NCBI GenBank assembly: GCA_002483135.1
Contig: DLHI01000035.1
Coordinates: forward strand, 308,448 to 372,447
DNA from: Hyphomonadaceae bacterium UBA7672
GTDB taxonomy: Bacteria; Pseudomonadota; Alphaproteobacteria; Caulobacterales; Hyphomonadaceae
Length of the DNA stretch: 64,000 nt
Direction of reading: 5' to 3'
Part shown: positions 16,707 through 24,679 of the stretch, piece by piece
How positions within the stretch are numbered: the first letter of the stretch is position 1
Layout: the number at the start of each line of letters is the position of its first letter
Program-made: the position numbers and the translations under genes
The notes under the pieces: generated by a model
Told to the model about the DNA's origin: nothing
Databases searched by the model: none
The model's input: the letters and a program-made list of their open reading frames with translations, nothing else

Positions 16707-17567
16707 ATGGCGAAGTGCGCATTCCTTGGACTTGGCGTGATGGGTGGCCCCATGGCGCGGCATCTTGCGCAGAAGGGCCATGACGTCACGGTCTGGAACC
16801 GAACCCGTGAGAAGGCGGATACCTGGGTTGTTAAGACCGGCGCCGGCAAGACCGCCGCCACCCCCGCCGCCGCCATTGCAGGCGCCGACTTCATCTTCAT
16901 GTGCCTGGGTGATGATCCAGACGTCGAGGCCGTGTTCGCGGACTTCGCTCCCTCACTCAAGGTCGGGCAGGTGGTCGCCGACCACACCACGGCCTCTGCC
17001 GGGCTCGCGCGCATGCTGGGCGAAGCTGCCGCTGCAAAGGGCGCGGGCTTTGTTGATGCCCCGGTGTCCGGCGGACAGGCGGGCGCAGAAAATGGTCAGC
17101 TCACCGTCATGTGTGGTGGCGATGAGGCTACGTTTGCCAAGGTCGAGCCCGTGATGCGCGCCTATTCGAAGCAGATCACACTGATCGGCGAGATAGGCGC
17201 GGGCCAGCTGGCAAAGTCGGTCAATCAGATCTGTATCGCCGGCGTGGTGCAGGGCATTGCGGAGGGGCTCCACTTCGCGCGCAAGAACGGCCTCGATGAG
17301 GCTAAGGTGATCGAGGCGATCTCCGCCGGCGCAGCGCAAAGCTGGCAGATGCAGAACCGCTGGAAAACCATGGTGGAGGGAAAGTTCGACTTTGGCTTTG
17401 CCGTCGACTGGATGCGCAAGGACCTACGTATCGCTCTGGATGCCGCGCGAAGCAGCGGCGCATCCCTGCCGCTGACCTCACTGATCGACCAGTTCTATGC
17501 CGACGTGCAGGCCGACGGGCATGGGCGCTGGGACACGTCCAGCCTGATCTCGCGACTGAACAGGTAA
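16707..17567 (+). CDS. NAD(P)-dependent beta-hydroxyacid dehydrogenase family protein
   Basis: The 286-residue product has an N-terminal Rossmann motif (FLGLGVMGGPMARHL), the beta-hydroxyacid dehydrogenase loop FVDAPVSGGQAGAENGQL, and GQLAKSVNQI, whose lysine is the catalytic residue of 3-hydroxyisobutyrate and glyoxylate/succinic-semialdehyde reductases. The NRTREKA segment after strand 2 favours NADP(H). ATG at 16707 is preferred over the TTG at 16692. Neither valine breakdown nor other pathway genes lie nearby, so the substrate stays open. The arfB gene starts four bases after its stop. Confidence 0.9.
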   Translation: MAKCAFLGLGVMGGPMARHLAQKGHDVTVWNRTREKADTWVVKTGAGKTAATPAAAIAGADFIFMCLGDDPDVEAVFADFAPSLKVGQVVADHTTASAGLARMLGEAAAAKGAGFVDAPVSGGQAGAENGQLTVMCGGDEATFAKVEPVMRAYSKQITLIGEIGAGQLAKSVNQICIAGVVQGIAEGLHFARKNGLDEAKVIEAISAGAAQSWQMQNRWKTMVEGKFDFGFAVDWMRKDLRIALDAARSSGASLPLTSLIDQFYADVQADGHGRWDTSSLISRLNR

Positions 17568-17571
17568 AGCC

Positions 17572-17985
17572 GTGCCCAAGGTCTTCCTGCATAACTTCGA
17601 GCACGAGCTGGAAGAGAAGTTCGTGACCGCCGGCGGCCCCGGCGGGCAGAACGTCAACAAGGTGGCCTCGGCCGTCCAGCTTCGCTGGAATGTGAAGACG
17701 AGCCACGCCTTCGATGACGAACAGAAATGGATGATCCGCCGCGCGCTGGGCAATCGCATCAATGACGAGGGAGAGCTGGTGCTCTTTATCCAGACCCACC
17801 GCAGCCAGGTTCGCAATCGCGAGGAGGCGAGGGAGCGGCTGGTCGAGTTGCTTGAGAAGGCGCTGATTAAACCCAAGCGTCGCATCGCGACAAAGCCGAG
17901 CAAGGGCCAGAAACTTCGTCGTCTGGAGGGAAAAGCGATCCGCTCGGAAGTGAAGCGCAATCGCGGGCGCATCGGCGACGAATAG
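17572..17985 (+). CDS. arfB: Alternative ribosome-rescue factor (peptidyl-tRNA hydrolase) ArfB
   Basis: ArfB rescues ribosomes stalled on truncated mRNAs by hydrolysing peptidyl-tRNA. The 137-residue protein has the class I release factor loop AGGPGGQNVNK, whose GGQ enters the peptidyl-transferase centre, and a basic C-terminal tail (KPKRRIATKPSKGQK onward) that binds the empty mRNA channel. The tail separates it from RF1/RF2 fragments. The start is GTG at 17572, four bases after the upstream stop. In alphaproteobacteria such as Caulobacter this factor backs up tmRNA. Confidence 0.93.
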   Translation: MPKVFLHNFEHELEEKFVTAGGPGGQNVNKVASAVQLRWNVKTSHAFDDEQKWMIRRALGNRINDEGELVLFIQTHRSQVRNREEARERLVELLEKALIKPKRRIATKPSKGQKLRRLEGKAIRSEVKRNRGRIGDE

Positions 17986-18039
17986 CTTTCTTGTACGCTG
18001 CGGCCGATATCAGGGCTTTCCCCGAGGCTTCCCGCCATA

Positions 18040-18072
18040 TCCCGACATACAACCCATGGTTGTATATCGGGA
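18040..18072. repeat. 33-bp inverted repeat before the GNAT gene
   Basis: Arms of 15 bases (14 pairs, one A/C mismatch) flank a 3-base centre. The right arm runs into GGGAGG, the ribosome binding site of the GNAT gene whose GTG is at 18081. As RNA it would be a very stable hairpin that hides this site; as DNA it could be an operator or, less likely because no T run follows, an arfB terminator. Confidence 0.7.
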
Positions 18073-18080
18073 GGGTGGAC

Positions 18081-18755
18081 GTGGCGGATATTCCGAAGAC
18101 TCGCACTATTGCTGCGGATGAAGAACAGCGACGACTCAGAGACTTTGTCCGTCGCGCCGAATGGATGAACGGCCGCATAGCTGGCGCACGGGTCGCCCAG
18201 CCCGGCGATGCGGCGGCGCTTGCCAGGTTGCTTGCGCACGACAGTATCGGCCCGCGCATCTACACGATGCCCAATCCGATCAATGCCGAAACGATGAAGG
18301 TCTTCATCGAGGATCATCTCGCCCAGCGCGCGAGGGGCGACGGCATTCTCTTTGTTTCGTTCAATGCAGACGGGGAGGCTACCGCCTATTTCGATGTGGA
18401 GCTGTGGCCGCAATGGTCGATCGCCAAGTTCGGCGGCGCTGTGAAGGCCGAGCGGCAGGGTCGGGGCTTTGGCGGCGCATGTGGTCTTGCTGCGGTGGAA
18501 TGGTGTTTCGACCAGCTCGGCGTCGCTCGCATTTGCGAGACGACCGCGCGTGACAATGACCGCTCCATAAGACTGCTGTCGCGCCTGGGCTTCCGCCAGC
18601 TTGGCGAGGTGATTTCGCATCGACCCGATGGCACGACACGCCCCTCGCTCTACTGGGAGATGGAGCGGGAGGATCGCTATGCCGTGGGGTCGAGCCGGCG
18701 TACGACCATCGCACAGCAAGACTCGGTCGGCGCGGCTCCGCCAAACTTTTCGTGA
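18081..18755 (+). CDS. GNAT family N-acetyltransferase (RimJ/RimL-like)
   Basis: This 224-residue product contains a RimJ/RimL-type GNAT domain at about residues 30-200: QGRGFGGACGLAAVEWCFDQLG is the acetyl-CoA site and RDNDRSIRLLSRLGFRQLGEV the C-terminal motif. The GTG at 18081 is chosen because GGGAGG lies six bases upstream; the longer TTG start at 17991 would read through the 33-bp palindrome and has no ribosome binding site. The palindrome suggests regulated translation or transcription. The final 20 residues are polar and probably disordered. Confidence 0.78.
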   Translation: MADIPKTRTIAADEEQRRLRDFVRRAEWMNGRIAGARVAQPGDAAALARLLAHDSIGPRIYTMPNPINAETMKVFIEDHLAQRARGDGILFVSFNADGEATAYFDVELWPQWSIAKFGGAVKAERQGRGFGGACGLAAVEWCFDQLGVARICETTARDNDRSIRLLSRLGFRQLGEVISHRPDGTTRPSLYWEMEREDRYAVGSSRRTTIAQQDSVGAAPPNFS

Positions 18756-18831
18756 AACTTCACAGGATCGCCGCCGCTTTTCTTAAGCGGGCCGAGGCAG
18801 GATTTACCGGGCAGCAGATCTCCGGAATTCC

Positions 18832-20436
18832 ATGACAACTTCCGTTAACCAGACGCAGCCGTCGGTCGATGGCCAGGTGTCGCGCCAGATTCGGCGTGAC
18901 CTCATGATTTTCACTGGTTTCATCGCGGCCGGTTTCATCCTGTCGGTCAATCTCGACGTGGTCGGCCTTCTGTACGGGCTGGCGGGGACGTACGAGAATA
19001 TCCAGCTGTCGAAGGTCATCGGCACAGTGATCGTCGCCTGTGTCGGCCTGACGCTTTATGTGATCACACGCTATCACTCGCATATCCGCGACCTGCGCAG
19101 TCGCCTCTCCGCAGAGGAGCGCGCCCGCAAGATGGCGATGCACGACCAGCTCACCGGACTGCCGAACCGCCGCCACCTCAAGGGCGTGCTCAACTGGCTG
19201 CTCAGCGAAAGCGGTGACGCCAGGCGTGTCGGTGTGGTGATGCTGAACGTCGACCGCTTCCGCGCCTTCAACGATGCGCATACGCGCCCGGTCGGCGATG
19301 AAGTTCTGATCAATATCGGTCGCGTGCTCAACATGCGTGCAGGCGTCGAAGGCTTTGTTTCGCGCCTCGAGTCCGATGACTTTGTCGTCCTGATGCCCGG
19401 CATGGGTGAGGACGAGCTGATGGATTGGCTGTCGGCCACTCTGACGGCCATTGAGGCGCCCATGATCATCGGTCAGCAGGAACACAGCGTCAGCGTTACG
19501 GCCGGCGCCGCAATTGGCCTGGTGGACGGCCGCGACGCCGAAACCCTGCTTCATCGCGCCAGTCTCGCCTTGCGTCGCGCCAAGGACGCCAGCCGCGGCT
19601 GGTTCGCCTTCTTCAAGACCGGCATGGACGAGATCGTTCGCCAGCGGGCCCAGTTCGAAAGCGACCTCTGGACCGCGATCCGCAACGACGAGATCAATCC
19701 CCATTTCCAGCCGCTGGTTCACCTTCGCGACGGCAAGCCGCGCGGCTATGAAATCCTCGCGCGCTGGACGCACCCGACGCGTGGACCGATCCCGCCCGAC
19801 CAGTTCATCCCTGTCGCCGAAGCCAGCGGCGCCATCTCCGACATGACGATGAACCTGTTCCGCAAGGCCTGCCGCGAGGCGGCAAACCTTGAAGGCGCGC
19901 CGCATCTTTCGCTCAATGTGTCGCCACTGATGTTGCACGACGAGCAGCTCGCCCTGAAGCTGTTGCGCTTTATGGAAGAGCACAACTTCGCGCCGCAGCG
20001 TCTTGAAATCGAACTGACCGAGGCTGCACTGGTCACAGACATCGCCGCCGCCCGCAATATCCTGATGGCGCTGCGCGAGCATGGTGTTCGTATCGCTCTC
20101 GACAATTTTGGCACCGGTCACGCCAGCCTGACCCAGCTGCGCCTGCTGCCGTTCGACAAGCTGAAGATCGACCGTTCCTTCGTCCGCCGTATCACGACGG
20201 ATGCCGAAGCCGCCGCGCTCGTGCGAGCCGCTATCGCCATGGCGCGGGCGCTCGGTCTGGTGGTTGTGGCAGAGGGTGTCGAGAACGCTGACCAGGCGCG
20301 TATGCTCGCAGGCATGGGCTGCGACATGGCGCAGGGCTTTCACTTCGGCCGCGCCAAGGCCACGGTCGAACAGCGCACCGCGAAAACGGAACCCGCGCCG
20401 GTAGAGCCGGTGGCGGCTGAAGTCGCCGTCGGCTGA
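18832..20436 (+). CDS. Membrane GGDEF-EAL protein with degenerate GGDEF site
   Basis: The 534-residue product has two N-terminal membrane helices (about 24-52 and 61-79), a GGDEF domain (about 100-262) and an EAL domain (about 275-505). The GGDEF signature is E180-S-D-D-F184, so cyclic-di-GMP synthesis is unlikely. The EAL domain keeps Glu307 (EILAR), Asn362, Glu394/Glu397 (ELTE), Asp424, Lys445, Glu481 and Gln501, but the second aspartate of the metal-binding DD pair is Asn425. It may be a weak phosphodiesterase or a signalling scaffold. Cyclic-di-GMP usually controls motility and holdfast, and motB and a holdfast-like cluster are in this window. Confidence 0.9.
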   Translation: MTTSVNQTQPSVDGQVSRQIRRDLMIFTGFIAAGFILSVNLDVVGLLYGLAGTYENIQLSKVIGTVIVACVGLTLYVITRYHSHIRDLRSRLSAEERARKMAMHDQLTGLPNRRHLKGVLNWLLSESGDARRVGVVMLNVDRFRAFNDAHTRPVGDEVLINIGRVLNMRAGVEGFVSRLESDDFVVLMPGMGEDELMDWLSATLTAIEAPMIIGQQEHSVSVTAGAAIGLVDGRDAETLLHRASLALRRAKDASRGWFAFFKTGMDEIVRQRAQFESDLWTAIRNDEINPHFQPLVHLRDGKPRGYEILARWTHPTRGPIPPDQFIPVAEASGAISDMTMNLFRKACREAANLEGAPHLSLNVSPLMLHDEQLALKLLRFMEEHNFAPQRLEIELTEAALVTDIAAARNILMALREHGVRIALDNFGTGHASLTQLRLLPFDKLKIDRSFVRRITTDAEAAALVRAAIAMARALGLVVVAEGVENADQARMLAGMGCDMAQGFHFGRAKATVEQRTAKTEPAPVEPVAAEVAVG

Positions 20437-20442
20437 TCAAGC

Positions 20443-21402
20443 CTACATCCGCAAGCCGATTTCCTTCAGACGGATTTCCAGGAAGTCCTGCGAGAGCAGG
20501 GGCTCGGGATAGCGATTGGGCCGCTCGGCAGAGATGCAGCCAGGCAGTGTCCTGATCTCGAAGTCCGGATTGAAGTGCAGGAAGAACGGCGTGGAATAGC
20601 GTGGGAAGCGCGACCGTTCCGGCTTCGGGTTCACCACGCGGTGCGTTGTCGATGGAAGCACGTGGTTGGTCAGCCGCTGTAGCATGTCGCCGACATTGAT
20701 CACCAGTGATCCCGGCGGCGGGTTCACGGCCAGCCAGCTGCCGTTGCGATGCAGCACTTCCAGCCCGCCTTCTTCCGCCCCCAGCAGCAGCGTGATCACA
20801 TTGATGTCCTCGTGCGCTCCCGCGCGGACGCTGCCTTCCGGCGGCGGCTCGAGCTGCGGGGGATAGTGCAGGAGGCGCAGGATCGAATTGCCATCGTTCA
20901 CGGTCTTGTCGAAGAAGCGCGGATCGAGTTTGAGGTGCATGGCGATCGCCGACAGCACTTCGAGCCCAAAAGCGTCGAGGGCCGAGAACATCGCGTTGGT
21001 CGCTTCCTTCCAGCCGGGAACTTCGGCGACGTAGAGGTTCGCCCCCATGATGTCGGCATACTTGTGGTCGCGCGGGATCTCGCGGGCGACGTGCCAGAAT
21101 TCCTTCAGGTCCTTCGCCGTGGCTCCCTTGGCCACTTCGGTGGCAAACGGCGTATAGGCGCGCTGGCCGCCGCCGCCGGGGATGAAGTACTTGCGTTTCG
21201 TCTCATCGGGCAGGGCGAAGAACTGTTTGCCGGCGTTCACGCCGCGGTCGATCACGGCCTGGCTGATCGGATGGTCGCTGATCACGGCAAAGCCCGTCTC
21301 GCGGAAGCTCTGGCCCAGCCGGTCCACGAAGGCCTGGCGATCGGTCGTCCAGAGCTTGAACGAAATCGGTTCGAACAGGCTGGTTGCGGTGGCTGTTGTC
21401 AT
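20443..21402 (-). CDS. Fe(II)/2-oxoglutarate-dependent oxygenase (isopenicillin N synthase family)
   Basis: The 319-residue protein has the N-terminal DIOX_N-like segment (ETGFAVISDHPIS, FFALPDETKRKY) and the double-stranded beta helix with the iron triad: His and Asp in GAHEDINVITLL and the distal His in STTHRVVNP, followed by RYSTPFF, whose arginine binds 2-oxoglutarate. This makes it a member of the flavonol synthase/IPNS-like family, which oxidises varied small molecules. It stands alone between convergent and divergent neighbours, so its substrate cannot be told. Length is normal. Confidence 0.9.
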   Translation of the reverse strand: MTTATATSLFEPISFKLWTTDRQAFVDRLGQSFRETGFAVISDHPISQAVIDRGVNAGKQFFALPDETKRKYFIPGGGGQRAYTPFATEVAKGATAKDLKEFWHVAREIPRDHKYADIMGANLYVAEVPGWKEATNAMFSALDAFGLEVLSAIAMHLKLDPRFFDKTVNDGNSILRLLHYPPQLEPPPEGSVRAGAHEDINVITLLLGAEEGGLEVLHRNGSWLAVNPPPGSLVINVGDMLQRLTNHVLPSTTHRVVNPKPERSRFPRYSTPFFLHFNPDFEIRTLPGCISAERPNRYPEPLLSQDFLEIRLKEIGLRM

Positions 21403-21674
21403 GGCTGTCTCGCAGAAATCCCAAGGTTTGCCGCGCGGGCGTTGGTCTGGCCGGGCCGCGGCAAACTCGCTACACGCGCTAGTATATAGCGACGGTCCGA
21501 TATGCCCATGGCCCCTATTGCCCCTAACGACAGGTATCCGCGGCCAGTATGGAATGACCGCAAAATCAGCATTGTACTTATGGAAATCCAGCGTGCGCGG
21601 GGTTTGACGCCTGTCAATCAGCCCTCGGGAAATCGTCCGAGCTGCTCGCCAAGCCCGTCGGCCGCGGGCCGCTG

Positions 21675-22163
21675 ATGCCCGACACTACCATATTGCTGAT
21701 GCGGCGCGATCTTGCAGGCCACATCGAAGCGCCGGCCTGGCCGGGCGGCGTTGTCGTGCAGACGCTGGGACAGAAGCCAGAGCGCAAACTGCTTCAGGCC
21801 GCCCACGCTGTCCTGCAACCCGGATACTGGGAGGGCGGCGGCGGCGCGCCGATATTCCGTCAATGGTGGAAGGCGCTGCGTAGGGACAGCGAATTCGATC
21901 CTTCCCTCGTCTTCATCGCGCGGGACGATCAGGGCGTCGTCGGCCTCGTCCAGTGCTGGACGTCTGCCTTTATCAAGGATCTCGCCGTCGCCTCGCGCAC
22001 GCGGCGAAGAGGGGGGGGCCGCGCGTTGATGCTCACGACATTTCATACGTTTGCGCAGCGCGGCGCTGAACACGTTGATCTCAAGGTGCGCGAAGACAAT
22101 GCGCCCGCGATCACGCTCTACAAATCCCTCGGTATGCGGACGATCGACCGGATGAAAGCGTGA
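21675..22163 (+). CDS. GNAT family N-acetyltransferase
   Basis: The 162-residue protein has the GNAT pattern: SFIKDLAVASRTRRRGGGRALM-type motif A (here IKDLAVASRTRRRGGGRALM) and REDNAPAITLYKSLGM as motif B. A run of eight G at 22011-22018 lies exactly in the acetyl-CoA loop; the reading frame through it gives the expected RRRGGGRAL, so no frameshift is implied, although such a run is prone to slippage. The first ATG is used. The acceptor is unknown. Confidence 0.83.
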   Translation: MPDTTILLMRRDLAGHIEAPAWPGGVVVQTLGQKPERKLLQAAHAVLQPGYWEGGGGAPIFRQWWKALRRDSEFDPSLVFIARDDQGVVGLVQCWTSAFIKDLAVASRTRRRGGGRALMLTTFHTFAQRGAEHVDLKVREDNAPAITLYKSLGMRTIDRMKA

Positions 22164-22378
22164 ATCTGCGCTAATACTGATGTCGCTGCGATTCAGACTC
22201 GTGAATCGAAATAAACACAAATAATTCGAAGAAGACTGTCGAAAATCTGCAGTATTAACCACAGCGCAAATCTTCTCCGCTTCACTTGGTCTCAAGCCGC
22301 AGATGCGGCGGTGGGTGGAAGTCAGGCCAGGACCGAAGAGTCAAAGCCGCCGCTTCCGAGAGTAGAAGGACAGCCAGA

Positions 22379-22651
22379 ATGGCGTACGCGGATATCCGGA
22401 TCGAAGCGCCCGAAGCCTTCATCACGAAAGAAGCTTCAGCAGAAGATCTCTATCGCCTCGGGCTGATCTATTCGGAAGGTCTCGATGTCGTTGTCGATCT
22501 TGTGTCCGCGCACAAGTTCTTCAACCTCGCGGCCACGCGCGGGCATCGCGAAGCGAAGCTGTGCCGCCAGGAAATGGCCGAGATGATGTCGCAGAGCGAA
22601 GTGCTGAAGGCTCAGCGCGCCGCGCGCGAGTGGATGAAGAAAGCCAACTAG
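22379..22651 (+). CDS. Short Sel1-repeat-like protein
   Basis: The 90-residue product contains one recognisable Sel1-type helix pair, LYRLGLIYSEG followed by DLVSAHKFFNLAATRGH, flanked by short polar helices. Sel1 repeats mediate protein contacts; a single repeat suggests a small adaptor. AGAAGGACAG precedes the ATG at 22379 and serves as ribosome binding site. The upstream 215 bases are AT-richer than the surroundings and probably hold the promoter. The last four bases (CTAG) are shared with the stop codon of the convergent racemase. Confidence 0.72.
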   Translation: MAYADIRIEAPEAFITKEASAEDLYRLGLIYSEGLDVVVDLVSAHKFFNLAATRGHREAKLCRQEMAEMMSQSEVLKAQRAAREWMKKAN

Positions 22652-23355
22652 GCTTTCAGGTCTCCGCCAGCAAACACGATCGTCCTCTCCACAAGGACGT
22701 CGGTCGAGCTGATGAGTTCGCCCTCGATATCGTCCGCCGTCAGCACGATGGGAATTTCCGTGCAACCGGCGATGATCACTTCGGCTCCCTGCGCCTCAAG
22801 CTTGCGCGCCAGCGTTGTCATCCCGCGTCTTGCGACCTCGCCCGTGTCGCCGGATTTGATGCGATAGATCAGGTCCATGAAGCTGCGCTGAGAGTCCGCG
22901 CTAAGAAGGATGGGCTTTATGCCCGCCTTCTCGAGCGCGTTCTGGTAAAGCTTGTGGCCAAGGCAGGCGTCGACCGCCAGCACGCCAACGGCCTCTGGCC
23001 GCAAATCAGCCACCGCATCCACCGTCACGTCGATGATGCTGAGGAAGGGAACGGAGACCGCTGCGCGGATTTCCGCCTCCCACGCATGCGTGGTGTTGCA
23101 AGCCATGACAATGAAATCGGCGCCGGCCTTCTGCAGGCCCAGCGCGGATGCGGCCAGGGAGGGGCCGGGCGACGGGCCATCGCCGCGCATGTGCGCATTC
23201 CGGTCGGGAACCTTGGTGTTGTTGTCGATGATCAGCCGAAGGTGATCCTGTTCGCGCGGAGCGCGGGTGCGCTTCAGGACGCGCTCGAAGAAGTCGAGCG
23301 TCGCCAGCGGGCCGAGCCCGCCGATCACGCCAACGGTGCGCGTTGCTTCGGCCAT
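22648..23355 (-). CDS. Aspartate/glutamate racemase family protein
   Basis: The 235-residue product has VGVIGGLGPLATLDFF at its N-terminus and the two catalytic cysteines in ACNTTH and AGCTEIP, as in cofactor-independent aspartate racemases (YgeA/RacD type). It interconverts L and D forms of an acidic or related amino acid. The start at 23355 gives this N-terminus; the much longer frame upstream has no family match and overlaps two genes. It is last of three minus-strand genes behind D-cysteine desulfhydrase and a small membrane protein, so a role in D-amino acid metabolism fits. Confidence 0.88.
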   Translation of the reverse strand: MAEATRTVGVIGGLGPLATLDFFERVLKRTRAPREQDHLRLIIDNNTKVPDRNAHMRGDGPSPGPSLAASALGLQKAGADFIVMACNTTHAWEAEIRAAVSVPFLSIIDVTVDAVADLRPEAVGVLAVDACLGHKLYQNALEKAGIKPILLSADSQRSFMDLIYRIKSGDTGEVARRGMTTLARKLEAQGAEVIIAGCTEIPIVLTADDIEGELISSTDVLVERTIVFAGGDLKA

Positions 23356-23357
23356 GG

Positions 23358-23543
23358 CTATCTCCGGAAGACAAAGCGCGGCGCGATGGCCAGCGCGATG
23401 AGGGTGATACCCGCCATTGTGACGATCCAGGGGCCGTTCTGCGCCGGTAGACCAAGCATCCCCGTAATGTAATCGCGGCCCAGAACCGCCACGGCGCCCG
23501 AAAGCCCGAACACCAGAAGCCAGAGTCGTCCGAACAGTTTCAT
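23358..23543 (-). CDS. Small two-helix membrane protein
   Basis: This 61-residue protein has two hydrophobic segments, LWLLVFGLSGAVAVL and WIVTMAGITLIALAIA, with basic ends (MKLFGR and RFVFRR). I do not recognise a family. Its ATG overlaps the stop of the D-cysteine desulfhydrase gene (ATGA), and the racemase starts two bases after its stop, so it is translationally embedded in the operon, which supports it as a real gene. A membrane-anchoring or transport-assisting role is only a guess. Confidence 0.65.
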   Translation of the reverse strand: MKLFGRLWLLVFGLSGAVAVLGRDYITGMLGLPAQNGPWIVTMAGITLIALAIAPRFVFRR

Positions 23544-24538
23544 GCGCTGGCCAGAACATCCTGATAGGCAAAAAGGGATGGTGCGCCGCCCGTATGAACG
23601 AACAGCACGTTGGCGCCCGGCCTGAAATGACCGCGACGCGCAAGCCCGATCAGGCCCGCCGCGGCCTTGCCGGTGTATACCGGGTCCAGAAGCACGCCTT
23701 CGAGCTGCGCAAAAAGACGCACAGCCTCGACCATCTCATCAGTCGGCAGTGAATATCCCGGCCCAACCCATTGATCGAGCGCGACAACGCTCTCGCGCGA
23801 CGGCGCAGGCAGACCGGCGAAAGCCGCTGCTTCCACCCCGAGCTTATGGACGTTGCCCTCCTGCTCGGCGCGCGGGCGGCGCACGTTTACACCGGTCAGC
23901 GGTACGCCCGCATTGGCCGCTGTGAAGCCGATCAGCAGGCCGGCATGCGTGCCCGCGCTGCCTGACGCCACCACGATCTCGTCGAACGCCACACCCATAT
24001 CGAGCGATTGGGCCATGATCTCGCGGGCGCAGACGACATAGCCCATGGCGCCCAGCGCGTTCGATCCGCCGCCGGGAATGACATAGCCCTTGCGGCCAAG
24101 CGCTTTCACTTGGTCGGCCTCGGCCTGCATCGCGCCGGAAAGGTCGCTGCCGCCATCGACAACAGTGATCGTCTCTGCACCGAGAAGGTCGAACAGGAAG
24201 TTGTTGCCGCTCGCGGTCTTGCGATAGCTGCCGGGCACCCGCTGTTCCAGCACGAGGCGGCACTTCAGGCCTTCATGCGCGGCGGCGGCCAGCGTCAGAC
24301 GGCAATGGTTTGATTGCACGGCGCCGACTGTGATCAGCGTGTCCGCGCCTTGCGCCAGCGCGTCGGCCACGAGGAATTCCAGCTTGCGCGTCTTGTTGCC
24401 GCCGCCGGCAAGGCCGGTGAGGTCGTCGCGCTTGATCCATATCTGCGGGCCGCCGAGATGTTGCGACAGCCTCTCCAGCTTCTGGATCGGCGTTGCGTGT
24501 GGCGTGTAGCGGCGGCGGGGCAGGGATGAGAGTTTCAT
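23540..24538 (-). CDS. dcyD: D-cysteine desulfhydrase / ACC deaminase family
   Basis: The 332-residue PLP enzyme belongs to the fold-type II ACC deaminase/D-cysteine desulfhydrase family. Lys49 in GGGNKTRKLEF binds PLP, AVQSNHCRLTLAAA includes the residues that position the substrate carboxylate, and GSAGTHAGLLIG holds the PLP phosphate. D-cysteine desulfhydrase releases pyruvate, ammonia and sulfide from D-cysteine. Sequence alone does not separate it from ACC deaminase, but the LPR start and neighbouring racemase favour D-amino acid breakdown. It is first in a three-gene minus-strand operon. Confidence 0.85.
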   Translation of the reverse strand: MKLSSLPRRRYTPHATPIQKLERLSQHLGGPQIWIKRDDLTGLAGGGNKTRKLEFLVADALAQGADTLITVGAVQSNHCRLTLAAAAHEGLKCRLVLEQRVPGSYRKTASGNNFLFDLLGAETITVVDGGSDLSGAMQAEADQVKALGRKGYVIPGGGSNALGAMGYVVCAREIMAQSLDMGVAFDEIVVASGSAGTHAGLLIGFTAANAGVPLTGVNVRRPRAEQEGNVHKLGVEAAAFAGLPAPSRESVVALDQWVGPGYSLPTDEMVEAVRLFAQLEGVLLDPVYTGKAAAGLIGLARRGHFRPGANVLFVHTGGAPSLFAYQDVLASA

Positions 24539-24679
24539 GGATCCGATCTAGCGGCTTCGTGCGGCATCGGATAGCCTTCCGGCAAAGGATGCCGCCTGCG
24601 GCCGTGCCCGGGGGAATGCGAATCCGGTGGCCAGCGTTTTGGCCTTCGCCCTGGCTATGGGGCGGGTCGCGCGGACGCG

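Noticed and set aside
22011..22018. Eight-G run as a frameshift or phase-variation site in the GNAT gene
   Set aside because: The frame through the run gives the expected acetyl-CoA loop and a full-length protein, so nothing shows an altered frame; the run is only noted.
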